Source: Dipteris shenzhenensis
Lineage: Eukaryota > Polypodiophyta > Polypodiopsida > Gleicheniales
Assembly: GCA_047967505.1 (NCBI GenBank)
Contig: CM106538.1
DNA length: 64,000 nucleotides
Direction: 5' to 3' (one strand)
Positions 22,327 through 33,458 of the stretch are shown in pieces (the stretch's first letter is position 1; each line of letters begins with the position of its first letter). The translations under genes and the position numbers were made by a program. A model generated the notes under the pieces. It had not been told where the DNA came from. It made no database searches and saw only the letters and a program-made list of their open reading frames with translations.

Positions 22327-23393
22327 TGTTAGAAATTACCCAACAGAGGGTACGCACAACGGAAGACTGATAGAATTGCCCAGGAGCTCACACTGTGGTG
22401 TGGGGTTAAACTTATGTGCATAGCATAGGTGTGTAGACTCATCAATAGACAATGAACCAGCCAGATATAGAAGACACCAAAATAATATATTTCCATCCAA
22501 AGCTATGGACACAATACAAAAGAGAGATCCAGAGTCCCACCAATGGTGTGGTCCTCTGATCTTACCACAAGATCCTTCTCCTATCTGCCGGCTATCTCTA
22601 GACTTAAGTCCACTTGCTCCACCTCGAGCTTCTGTAGACTTTCCGTCCAAATCCCTTCCACCTTGCTGTCTTGCACCAGCCTAGGTGGGCAGCACTCTTA
22701 GCTAAGTCTGCAGCTCCTGTGTGCTACCTTTACCTCCAGCGATGAGGCCTAAGGCAAGCTCCTTGCTGCTCCTTTCTGCTGGTACTTGTGCTGCTCCAAG
22801 TGATGATTATGGAGGCCCCTAGGGCCCCCTTTTATAGGGCAAAGCCCTACTCAAAATAGCCGACCCAAACTGGCCAACTTCAGGGTCTGGGCCAACCCTG
22901 GTCTGTAGGAATACATGCTGTAGGCAGCCCCTTTTAGGTCCCTTGTGGACCCCACCTAGCCACGTGGCTTTCAGCCATTGGCCCAAGCAATGCAGCCCTA
23001 TATCCCGACCTGCAATGGTCCTCTTTTGCTGCCCAAAACCTGCCCATCTGTTGTGCCTTTTGCCGCACCTGTACAGGTCCGTACATCAGCTGACGTCAGT
23101 GCCACCTCATTGCAGCCTTTCCAGCCTGCAAACCCTGCTGGATTCCCTGCGCAGTCTTGCTCCAGCCAATCCCCGTTGGCCATGTGGCATACCCGCAGTC
23201 CTTCTGCCCTCCATGGAGGCTGATTACTGCCTGGTATTGTCCTTGGCAGCCGCCTCTCTTTGTTTTTTTCTCTGGGTGTGTTGCCCACATGGCATCCAAT
23301 CAAACGCCCATTTGGCAACCCTAACCCTAGGTCCACCTCCCCCATGCTTTCCTCATATGAGGGCTTACAAATGGGGGGGTTACCTTTCCAACA
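22327..23393 (-). repeat. X-family LTR, 5' LTR of Copia CX
   Basis: Begins TGTTAGAAATTACCCAACAG and ends ACCTTTCCAACA, the same termini as the two LTRs of element X (25277 and 33459). It is diverged and about 170 bp shorter than the intact 1239-bp LTR. The 5-bp flanks do not match (GGGCT and AAATA), as expected if one side of the element is gone. Confidence 0.75.
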
Positions 23394-23749
23394 AAATATG
23401 CCAAAAAGAGGGCAAAGGTGGAAAAGCCCCAAATTTTGCTGAAATACTGCAAATGTGACCAAATCTGCTGCAATTTCTTGCCAATGTCACTGAAAAACCC
23501 TAAATTTCAGATCAATGCAGCCAAAATGAGAAATTTCCCCTGTGGCCCAAATAGTGCAGGACATGGTCATGTGTATGTGGGCAGCTCAGAAATTTTGAAA
23601 AACGTTGAAATCGGACCTCAAAAAGTAAAAAACAGATGTCGGATTGTCTTTCTGCTCAAAAAACAGGTTTCTGGCGACAAAATGAGGCACCGGACTGAGT
23701 TGGAGAAAAATTGCAGGTAGGAGCAATGGCTGAGCACAAGGGTAGGCAT
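23394..23749. other. Unassigned, leader-like DNA
   Basis: Rich in AAAAGCCCCAAAT and CTGCAAAT motifs like the Copia leaders at 42480-42790. No gene seen. It may be part of another minus-strand retroelement leader. Confidence 0.35.
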
Positions 23750-24670
23750 GTAGGAGCAAGCTTCTGAGTGCTTGCTTAAGCCTGTGGGAAGCAGAAAGGA
23801 CTCCACACAAAAAATATTCTGCAAATAGCTTCAAATCAAGAAATGGCAATCAAATGGAAGACAGAAACCAAATACCCGCTGTCTGTGGCAGAGGGGCGAG
23901 CTGTGTCCTCGTGCATATCCCCTGTCCAGGCTCCCAGCAGGGTGCAAGAGTCTTCCAGCTTCGAGGAAAAGAGAGAAATGAAGAGAGAGAGAGCGGAGAG
24001 GGGGCAAGAAAGAGTTGTAGAGGAAAAAGGCCAGCAGATCTGCCATGAACTGTCTGCCTCGGGTGTGCCAGGAAAACATCCTCGAGGAGTGAACCTGCCT
24101 CAAAATGCATGCTAAAAGTCCTTACAACTCCTCGAAATGCACGCCAGAAATTCATACAGCTCCTTGAAATGCATGCCTCAAGTCCGTACAATCCATACGA
24201 CCTGCAATAAATGTGTTGTATAGCGCATTAAATGCGCCGTACAGCAGTCTGTACAAGCAATACGGACTGCCTTGCGAAGTGAAGCAGGAAGAATGCGTGA
24301 GCAGGAGCAGAAACAAGAAGCAGGTGCTAGGAAGATGCACCCAAAATCAGCCATGGAGGGCTTCTGCAAGCTAGGAGTGCTCCAAGAGGGTGAGGGAGAG
24401 AGATGGTAGGTGATGCATGACAAATGGCCCTTCATTAAAGTCCTAACCCACCTGACCAAGGACAACATTGATTGTCCTTGGGCCCAACTTTTAAATCCCT
24501 CTTTAATGCTTTTCCTTGCCCCTAGGACCTATTGGGTACACCTAGAATTTGCCCCTAGGAACTTCTAGGAAGTTTGCACTTCCTCTAGCCAGTCCCACAC
24601 GGCCAAACTATTACTTAACCACAGCTAAACCCAAGTTGAGTTACATTAGAATTTTCACGTTCCTGTGACA
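23750..24670 (-). repeat. Inverted copy of the G1-type LTR (5' two thirds)
   Basis: The reverse complement starts TGTCACAGGAACGTGAAA at 24670. It parallels 18767-19720 through AATGAAGGGCCATTTGTCATG, CACCTACCATCTCTCTCCCT, the GTACGGC / ATTTATTGCAG block and the AGCAAGCACTCAGAAG segment. The R-U5 end is not found. It is a truncated LTR in opposite orientation, about 4-6 kb from its plus-strand relatives. Confidence 0.75.
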
Positions 24671-25276
24671 ATTTCAACTTCATTTTTAGGATGTTTTGGC
24701 TAGATCTCCCTCTGTTGGACACCTCTGAAAAACTTGGGAACATATGCTCTCATGTTGTGGTCACACATAGGCATCCTTGAAACAGGCATGTACCTTTTTA
24801 TGACCAAACTAAGCAATTCCTAGTCCCTGCTATGTTTGATGAGTTCATAGTTTTCAACCTTGTGAGCAACTGCCATGACATTGAAACTCCACTATTTGTT
24901 GTGTTTTCGGAGATGAGTTTTGGCATGTTCCTGGATTCATATATATATTTATGTGTGTGTGTGTGTGCGTGTGTATAAAAGCATTCTTAAATTCTTTGAT
25001 GTGGGCTGACTTTTCAGTCACTCCATTTAGCTCGAGGTTACCCTTGACATGGGAAGTTCTCCACATGGGAGACTCTCCTATGGCTTGTTTTCTATCATTG
25101 ATGGTAATAACTCCGACTTACATCCTCAATGATTGACAAAAGTGGAAGGAGTTTTTTCGTAGTGTTAATTCTCCGATTCCTTTGCAGTCATCTGATGCAA
25201 GATGACTTGTACTTGCATCGCTGTAGGATGCATGCAATAGTTGCTTGGAGCTTTACTGCTAAGAAAAATAGGAACC
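24671..25276. other. Intron DNA with a (GT)n microsatellite
   Basis: No domain on either strand. A TA/GT simple repeat lies at about 24939-24975. The last bases, AATAGGAACC, continue at 34698 after removal of element X. Confidence 0.5.
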
Positions 25277-25479
25277 TGTCAGAAATTACCCAATAGAGGG
25301 TACGCACGGCGGAAGACTAAGAGTAATGCCCAGGAGCTCACACAGTGTGGTGTGGGTGTGGAATCACAAACTTCTTTACTTAATGTGCATACAGTAGATG
25401 TGCAGACTCATCAATAGACAATGAACCAGCCAGATAGAGAAACCACCAAAATATATTTCCGTTCCAAAACTATGGACAC
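25277..25479 (-). repeat. Left part of the 3' LTR of element X
   Basis: Matches 33459-33660. The last five bases, GACAC (25475-25479), are the target site of G3. Confidence 0.85.
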
Positions 25480-26003
25480 TGTCATGACAAGAGAAATGAT
25501 TATTTAGTTAATTAATAGTCATTAGAACTTTATTATTGTTAGGCGCCAATTTGATGGTGCGGTTATATGTTTGTATTTATGATAGATCAAGCGGTGTAAA
25601 TAGTACCGCCAAAACTATGTAACATTGGCCAATGATTATTAATAAAGATGTGCACACACGTGTCTAGGTCCTAGGGGCAATAGGAAAGGGAAAGGGTGCA
25701 TTAGAGTGCATTGAATGGTAGGTGCATGGGTCATAGGCTAAGGGTAGGTGTAAATGGGAAGATGGAACTTGAGTGATCTCAAGGGACATTAATGAAAGGG
25801 TATCACCCTTTCATTGTGAATCTCACGTAGCATTCTTTCTACCACATTGCATTCATCCGTCATCTCTCTCCCACCTTGCATGTAGGTCGAAAAAGAAACA
25901 AGTACTCTCACGAGGGCGCTCTTCCCCATTGGAGGGCCAATCGGCATTCAAATTCTGCATGCATTGCACACATTTGCATTTTCGAAAAGCGTGGATCTTC
26001 ACA
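25480..26003 (+). repeat. 5' LTR of G3
   Basis: TGTCATGACAAG...GATCTTCACA, 524 bp, same as 31365-31888 as far as I can see. It would drive transcription on the plus strand. Confidence 0.95.
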
Positions 26004-26005
26004 TT

Positions 26006-26017
26006 TGGTATCAGAGC
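26006..26017 (+). promoter_or_regulatory. Primer-binding site of G3 (tRNA-iMet)
   Basis: TGGTATCAGAGC two bases after the LTR end. Confidence 0.9.
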
Positions 26018-26193
26018 GGCGACGATCCACGAGCGGGACGAGAAGAGGGCGACAGTTGTGAACGACGGAAGTCGCAAGAGAGGTTGGCGGAAAAGGATCA
26101 CGATCGACCGATCTCGAGGTTCTGAGACAAGGGGGTTTTTCTGAAAAATTTTGGCCTTCAACGGCGAACGGCGAACGGGGTGTTCTCTTTTGT

Positions 26194-26211
26194 CCCCCCC
26201 CCCCCCCCCCC
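26194..26211 (+). repeat. Homopolymer of 18 C in the G3 leader
   Basis: Uninterrupted C run in the 5' leader, between the primer site and the gag start. It is a likely length-variable and error-prone site. Confidence 0.9.
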
Positions 26212-26580
26212 ACCCATGTGAATGTACCCTTAAACCGTGAGAAAAAGGGATTCCCGTTCTACCCAACCGGAAGTCGGATCGGAATAAGATTTTAAGGGAG
26301 TGATCCACCCATCAAGTAACCCCTATAACGGTATCTAGAGCTCCAATCCGCTCAAAACAAGTAGCCCAAACGGAGCGTACCAGTTTACAGCAGAAATACA
26401 AGAAGAAAAGCTTCAAAGAGAAGGGAAAGGAGGTCATTTTAAGTGTTTTCTCAACACAAACGAAGCGGGAGTCGGATAAGTACCACCACCTCTACAACAC
26501 TTGAAGTTTGCTGTAAAATAAACCTTCTTTTTTGAAATTACAGCAAGACATTTTCTCTCTTGTATTAATAAAAGGAAAGA

Positions 26581-29500
26581 ATGGAAGGGGAAGGGACATA
26601 TAACAATGAACTTATTCCTTTTCCTCCATTACCCCAAGGAGAGAGAGAAAGAACACCTTCACCCCCTCTTGAAGAGGATGGATTAGGTGAGAGTTATACA
26701 CATCTTGAGTATGATAACCCACAAATAGATTTACAGCAGTCTCTCCTTCAAGAACCTACTGATAGGGAGTTCTCCTTTCGTAATGAAAGAAGAAATGAGA
26801 CCAGCCAAGAACAAGGTGATGAGTTCACGCCTTTAACTCAAAACCCAATACACATGGATTCTAATCCAAGTGCAAGAGGAAGAGAGGAGACTCCTGTTGA
26901 TAAGCTGGTTTTCCAGCTTAGCAATATGATTGAGCAGTCCATTATGACAAGATTAGGGACTAAGAGGACTTTAAACTTCGGGGATGAAGAGTTGAGTAAC
27001 CCTTCTAAGAGGTCCAAATTCCAACCGCGAGAGAGAATTGAGTTTCCCAAATATGATGGGGCAAGGGAGGCTGACAAAATCCTCAATTGGATTCGTCATT
27101 TTGAGCTATACTTTGCCCATCAAGACAAGACCGAGCAAGAGAAGCTTGCTCTTGCCACATTGCATCTGCAGAAGGATGCTCTAATGTGGTGGTCCTTGTC
27201 ACAAACAGGAAAAGAGCCTATTCATGAATGGGCTAAATTTGTGGAGCAACTAAAAACCACTTTCATGCCACCGAGGCATGAAGAGAACCTAACCTTTCGT
27301 TGGGAGAGGTTTAGGCAGTTCGATAATGAGAGTAATGCAGATTTTACAGCCAGATTTTGGAAACTCTCTCTAGAGTTACCCGAAAAGAGTGAGGAAGATA
27401 GGAGAAAGAAGTATTTAGCAGCTTTAAGCCCAAAAGTAAGGTACGAGGTTGAAATGTTTAACCCGACCACGCTTAAGGACCTCACTAAGCTGGCTGAAAT
27501 AGCCGAGAGAAAATTGAATCCTCGTAAACCCTTCAATAAGGAGTATGGGTCATCATCTAAGACCAATAATATACCCACTTTTAGGAAACCAAACCGGTTT
27601 AAGAATAATAAAGGGAAGGGTAAAGCTCTTGTAAGGAATGTGAATAGCCAATCACGTCCTGGATGGGTGCCATTTCCTTCTATGACTGACGAAGAGAAGA
27701 GGAAGTTGATTAAGGAAGGAAAATGTTTCGGTTGTAAGAAACATAAACCAGGGCACGTATGGCATAAGTGTCCCGTTCTCTTGGCTAAGATTGCCAAGAC
27801 GAATTCAGTAAAAGGGAAAGCCAAGGCATCCAAGCAGGAGGGTGAGGCTTCTACCTTGTCACCCTCGAAATCTACTGTGACTATTAAGCCAATAGTGAAT
27901 GCTGTCCATTCAGCCAATACCTTTGGGCCTCATGATCTTTTTAAGGTGTATGGATTCGTGAATGGACAGAGAATAGTGGTTCTCCTAGATGATGGATGTA
28001 ATTATGACTTAGTAAGTGATAGATTGGCAAAATTACTCCATCTTAAACCAGAACCTATAAAAAACATGTCGCTTTCAGGAGCTTTTAGGGGACACAATGA
28101 AGAAGACACATCCATAGTACGAAATATTCCTTTTCGTATACAAAAATATGGAGATCGAAGGGATTTTCTAGTAGCCCCTTTACAAGACGTTGACATGATA
28201 CTAGGTAAACCATGGCGGTATGATTTTAACCCTGCTATTCATCCTCATACTCATCATTGTTGCTTTGTACATAAGGATGAAAACATAAGGATCGTAGGGG
28301 ATCGGGACGTGTATACAATTCCATTGATTACTCCTACCCAAGCCAAAAGATTGGTAAAAAGAGGGGTAGATTGTAATCTTGTGTATATACGGGATTCACG
28401 AGATCTTCATATCTCAAAAGAAGATCGGAAGAGAAATGAGTTCCTTAGAGCTTATGAGGATCGATTTTCAAGAGATGACTCATTCGAATTGCCCATGGAG
28501 AGAGAAGATGATCATGCCATAGACTTAGAGCCAGGAGCTTCCCCTCCATGTAGAGCCCCATATAGGATGAACAGGATAGAAATGGAGGAGGTAGAAAAAC
28601 AAATTGAAGATCTGTTGCAAAAAGGCCTGATTCGACCAAGCAGTTCTCCATTTGGAGCACCTGTATTATTGGTTAAGAAGAAGGATGAATCATATCGTAT
28701 GTGTATAGATTACCGTGCTTTGAATAAACTTACGATTAAGAACCGGTATCCGATTCCAAGAGTGGATGATTTATTGGATATGCTTAAAGGTGCTAAAGTT
28801 TTTAGCAAATTGGATTTGAAATCTGGTTATCATCAACTTCGTATGAAAGCTGGGCATGAACATAAGACAGCTTTTCGCACTCTCACTGGACATTATGAGT
28901 TTTTGGTCATGCCTTTTGGCCTAACTAATGCTCCAGCCACTTTTAGTAGGCTGATGAGAAGGGTTTTGCGACCCTACTTGGGAAAATTTGTCATAGTCTT
29001 TTTTGATGACATTTTAGTGTTCAGCCAGAATGAGGAAGAGCATAAGGATCACCTTGCTAAGGTGATGGAGCTCCTAAGGAAGGATCGATTGTTCCTAAAT
29101 ATCAAGAAGAGTGAGTTCTTCAAGACAGAAATAGAGTATTTGGGACACATTGTGTCTGCCGAGGGAATTCGGGTTGACCCTAAAAAGGTCAAGGCCATAA
29201 TTGAATGGCCAATACCCAAAAACTTACATGAGCTGAGATCCTTCCTAGGGATGTGTAGTTATTATCGCAGATTCATTAAGAATTTTGCACGTCTTGCTTC
29301 CCCACTAACAGATTTGTTGAAGAAGCATTCCTTGTATGAGTGGGGAGAGGTTCACCAAGTAGCTTTTGAGGAGCTTAAGAGAACATTAGTGACTGCACCA
29401 ATGTTAACACTTCCGGACATGGACAAAGAGTTCTTTGTTGTATGTACGGATGCTAGTGGTACCTCGATTGGGGCAGTGTTGATGCAAGGAGGGCATCCCA

Positions 29501-31287
29501 TTGCTTTTGAGAGTAGAAAACTTCAAGGGGCTGAATTGAAATATATCACGTATGAGAAGGAGTTATTGGCAGTCATTCATGCTCTAAAGTTATGGAAGCA
29601 TTATTTATATGGTTCTGCTTTCAAGATTAAGACTGACCATCAAAGTATCAAGCACTTGTTCTCTCAACCCATTGTCTCTTCAAGACAAATCAAATGGGCT
29701 GAATATATTCAATCCTTTGGGCAACCAAATATCGAATATCAGCCGGGAAAGGAGAATTTAGTAGCTGATGCTTTGAGTAGACGGGCCCAAGTTAATCACG
29801 TTTCTGTGATTAAGGAGAAATCATTAGGATCAATGGTTGAAGCTTATCCTTTAGATGAGGACTTCGCTGACATTTATGGGAAGATTCAACGTAATGAGGT
29901 TGGGGATTTAGAGGCTTATTCCATCGTGGATGGATACTTATTTTTGGGACGTGCCATATGTGTACCCAAAACATTTCGGTATCTAGTCATGAGTGAGTTA
30001 CATGCGAGTCCATATTCTGGACATAGAGGTATTAGAGGAACCATTGACAATATTGAGAGATACTTCCATTGGCCTAAACTTCGCAAAGAAGTTTCGACCT
30101 TTGTTCAACAATGTGACGTATGTCAGCGCATTAAATCTGACACAAGTAAGACTGCTGGTCTTTTGCAGCCTTTGCCTATTCCTTCGGAAAGGTGGGAACA
30201 CATTACAATGGATTTTGTGTCTGGTTTCCCCAAGGTTGGTCAGTTTGAGCAGATTTTCACTGTTATAGATAGGCTGAGTAAACAAGCTCATTTTATTCCC
30301 TGTAAAAAAGAGTTGTCTGCTCCTGAAACAGCAAGGTTATTCATTAGGGAAATCTTCAGGTTACATGGGTTACCAAAATCCATTGTATCCGATAATGATG
30401 GCCGTTTCATTAGCAACTTTTGGACAGCTCTATTAGAGAATCTCGGAACCAAACTGAAATTTACTACAGCCTTCCATCCTCAAGGAGATGGACAAAGTGA
30501 GAATGCCAATCAAACGATAATTACTTTACTTCGAGCTTATGTCCATGACCAACCTAGAAGGTGGCCAGAGTTCTTACCCATGTTAGAGTTTGCTTATAAT
30601 AACACTGTACATACTTCCACCAAGAAAGCCCCATTTGAAATCATCTATGGGCAATGTTTACCCACTCCAATAACACACTTGGGGGAGCGAATTTTTGCTG
30701 CTGACCAGTTTGCTGAGGATATGTCATAGGTTATTGAGCAGGTAAAAGAACATATTAAGAAGGCCCAGGTTCAACAATCCAAGGCAGCCAATAAAAAAAG
30801 AAAAGAAGTTTATTACAAGGAGGATGATTGGGTTTTATTGAAGATTGATAAAAGAAGAATCAAGTCAGTGAGAGGAAGTACCAAACATGTCAAGCTAGCA
30901 CCGAAGTTTTATGGTCCATTTCAGATTTCAGCAGCTTTATATCTAGAAGAAGGATCCAGAGCGTATGAGCTGAAGTTACCAGCCCACTGGCGTATGAAGA
31001 ACATCTTTCATGTGAGCAATTTGAAGAGATACCGTGGCGATACTTCTGCGTTTTTGGATACTCAGCAGCAAGAAGAACCTGAACTTGAAGATGGGACTGA
31101 AGTTCTTACTCCGGAAGAGATCGTATACCATAAAGAGAAGAGTACTCGTGGAAAGAAGAGATATATGTATTTACTGAAGTTTAAAAACCAGCCAGCTAGT
31201 GATGCACAATGGATGGAAGAAGAGTTCTTTACAGATTTTCCACAGATACTCGCAGATTACAAAGAGGCGATGCAATGGCAGAAGTAA
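26581..31287 (+). pseudogene. Gypsy chromovirus gag-pol polyprotein with one in-frame stop (G3)
   Basis: The ATG at 26581 opens 1382 codons to a TAG at 30727-30729. The same frame continues 185 codons to 31287. Domains: Retrotrans_gag (about residues 155-305, [13 protein letters not shown]); zinc knuckle [16 protein letters not shown] (about 383-398), spaced CX2CX6HX4C rather than CX2CX4HX4C; protease with LLDDGCN at about 468 instead of the usual DSG/DTG; RT with FFDD at about 807; RNase H (CTDASG, about 954; VADALSRR, about 1061); integrase HHCC finger (about 1140-1180), catalytic blocks MDFVSGFP and VSDNDGRF, then [12 protein letters not shown]; beyond the stop, a chromodomain (YLLKFKNQPASDAQW, about 31165-31210). 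The stop separates the C-terminal integrase tail and chromodomain from the catalytic enzyme. Frame, fold order and LTRs are otherwise intact. Confidence 0.9.
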
Positions 31288-31364
31288 CAAGAGAAAGTGC
31301 ACATAAGAGGAAGAGACAAGCAATAATCCAGAAGAGGACTTCTGCTCATTCAAGCAGGAGGGAG

Positions 31365-31888
31365 TGTCATGACAAGAGAAATGATTATTTAGTTAATTAA
31401 TAGTCATTAGAACTTTATTATTGTTAGGCGCCAATTTGATGGTGCGGTTATATGTTTGTATTTATGATAGATCAAGCGGTGTAAATAGTACCGCCAAAAC
31501 TATGTAACATTGGCCAATGATTATTAATAAAGATGTGCACACACGTGTCTAGGTCCTAGGGGCAATAGGAAAGGGAAAGGGTGCATTAGAGTGCATTGAA
31601 TGGTAGGTGCATGGGTCATAGGCTAAGGGTAGGTGTAAATGGGAAGATGGAACTTGAGTGATCTCAAGGGACATTAATGAAAGGGTATCACCCTTTCATT
31701 GTGAATCTCACGTAGCATTCTTTCTACCACATTGCATTCATCCGTCATCTCTCTCCCACCTTGCATGTAGGTCGAAAAAGAAACAAGTACTCTCACGAGG
31801 GCGCTCTTCCCCATTGGAGGGCCAATCGGCATTCAAATTCTGCATGCATTGCACACATTTGCATTTTCGAAAAGCGTGGATCTTCACA
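31365..31888 (+). repeat. 3' LTR of G3
   Basis: Second 524-bp copy, following the polypurine tract and followed by GACAC. Confidence 0.95.
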
Positions 31889-31893
31889 GACAC

Positions 31894-32892
31894 AATACAA
31901 AATAGATAGATCCAAAGTCCCACCAATGGTGTGGTCCTCTGATCTAACCACAAGGTCCTTCTCCTATCTACTGGCTATCTCTAGACTCGAGCCCGCGTGC
32001 TCCACCTCGAGCGTAAGTAGACTTTCCGTCCAGTGTGTTCTTCTCCACCTTACTGCCTGTGAATCAGCCTAGGTGGGCAGCCCCTGCCAAGCTTTGTCTG
32101 CAGCACACAGGTCCCCTTGGTCCTCCTGAATGTAGGCCCCAAGATAGCTGTTCCACTGCTCCAACCTGCTTGTGAATAGCTGCTCCAGAAGGTGTGATGA
32201 TCTCAGCACCTTGGTGCCCTAGAAGACAGCCAAGGTCCAGCCTCTCTTGCACTCTCTCACCTCCTGTAGATAGGCCCAGAGAGTAGGGTTCCTGCTGCTC
32301 CTTTCTGCCCTGGAACTGCTGGCTGCTGGATGATGAATGAGGCCAAGAGCCTCTCCTGATATAGGCCCTAAGGCCTGCTGAGAAAACCGACCAGTCTGTC
32401 CCAATCTGGGCCGACTGGACAGACCAGGTTGGCTGGCCCAACCAGCCCCAATAGGGCCCTTTACTGGCCCCACAAAATCGCCCTCCTAGGTTCTCTTTTC
32501 CAGGGCTTGCTGGCCCACGATTCTATGCAGGGGCTGAGCCCTTGGCCAGCCCTAGATAGGCCTGGTTGGCTGGCTTTGCCCAGCCCAACCAGCCCTCCAT
32601 ATGGGCTGCCATGTGCTGCCCCATCCCCCGCCATGTCAGTGCCTGTTCTCCCTGCTGGTTCTGCCCTCTGCCTGGCTCTCTCCAGCCACGTATGCAGCAC
32701 CGTACTGTTCCATACATTGCTGATGTCATCGCGCCTTTTACCTGGGACACCCTGCCAACCATGAATGCTCCAGATCTGTCCCAGATCCACACATCCAGGT
32801 AATCTCTCTTTGGGCACATCCTGCCCTAGGTCTCCCTCCCCCATGCTCTCCTCATTTGGGGGCTTACAGATGGGGAGGTGACCTTTCCAACA
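31894..32892 (-). repeat. Right part of the 3' LTR of element X
   Basis: Continues the LTR begun at 25277-25479, which was interrupted by G3. The joined LTR is about 1202 bp. The region up to 32892 matches 33660-34697 in order and orientation. Confidence 0.85.
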
Positions 32893-33458
32893 CCCCCCCT
32901 CACCGACACATCTCAGACCAATGCCAACACGTCGATGAAGAAGCTCCAGTAACTCCCTGGTCGTAGTCCTCTGAAACCTTTCGGTGTTGAAATCTTTTCC
33001 TGGCTTTTCATCCAGTGGCTCCTGCTCCACTAGGTCTGGTTCTGCTTCCGCACATCATCCTGGTACACAGGTCCATCTTTGGTAGCACCTTCTGGCACCA
33101 CCTCCTTCAGTCACGTTCCCGCCTCTGAACTTGAGCAAACCAGCCGTCACGATCTTCCAGTTGTCCCCCTCATAATGAGTGAACAACCTGGAGTCTTCCA
33201 GGCACCATGCTCTGAGGTTTTGTTTCAACGCGTCCTTCCTTTGGGAAGGTCTGCAACAAAAGTACATCTCTAGATAACCTGGACCGCGAACTTTAAACGC
33301 ACCTGACTGAACCTGAGTCACCCTCCTTCTCGCAAGGGTACAATCCTCCAGTCGTGGAAGTCGATTCCCTAGAGCTTCTGAATCAGGGTTGTCCTTCAGC
33401 AAGGTCCTTGCCTTCAGACTCCCACACCTGTGAGCCTCCTACTTGGGCTCTGATACCA
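32893..33458 (-). other. Internal region of element X with an open frame of unknown origin
   Basis: After the primer site (33458-33447) an open minus-strand frame of 115 codons runs from 33402 to 33055. Its first codon is TTG, not ATG, so it may not be translated as such. It reads like real protein (KDALKQNLRAWCLEDSRLF, HYEGDNWKIVTAGLLKFRG) but I recognise no family. A second open stretch follows at 33030-32893 (TTTRELLELLHRRVG). It could be a captured host gene fragment, a remnant of the parent gag, or chance. Confidence 0.45.
33447..33458 (-). promoter_or_regulatory. Primer-binding site of X (tRNA-iMet)
   Basis: Reverse complement of TGGTATCAGAGC, immediately left of the TG of the LTR at 33459. 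Confidence 0.85.

Larger units (their letters stand above)
20188..23393 (-). mobile_element. 5' part of a Copia element (CX), split by a solo LTR
   Basis: Read on the minus strand: a 5' LTR of the X family (23393-22327), a leader (22326-22121 and 20700-20432), then the start of a Copia gag (20431-20188). The leader is split by the solo LTR 20706-22120. The gag ends at the 3' LTR of G1, which inserted there. The primer-binding site next to the LTR is largely deleted: the intact X element has GGGCTCTGATACCATGTTAG, here it is GGGCTTGTTAG. This links the X-type LTR to a Copia with an ordinary gag. Confidence 0.6.
25480..31888 (+). mobile_element. Nearly intact Gypsy chromovirus (G3)
   Basis: 6409 bp with two 524-bp LTRs (25480-26003, 31365-31888) that appear identical by eye, and the perfect target duplication GACAC (25475-25479, 31889-31893). 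Primer site at 26006-26017, polypurine tract GCAGGAGGGAG at 31354-31364. The single polyprotein frame is broken once by a stop. It inserted into the 3' LTR of element X in opposite orientation. Identical LTRs point to a recent insertion. Confidence 0.95.

Noticed and set aside
18767-24670. Inverted pair of long LTRs as the ends of one foldback element
   Set aside because: The plus copy follows a Gypsy polypurine tract and the segment between them contains an unrelated Copia fragment and solo LTR. Independent insertions explain it better.
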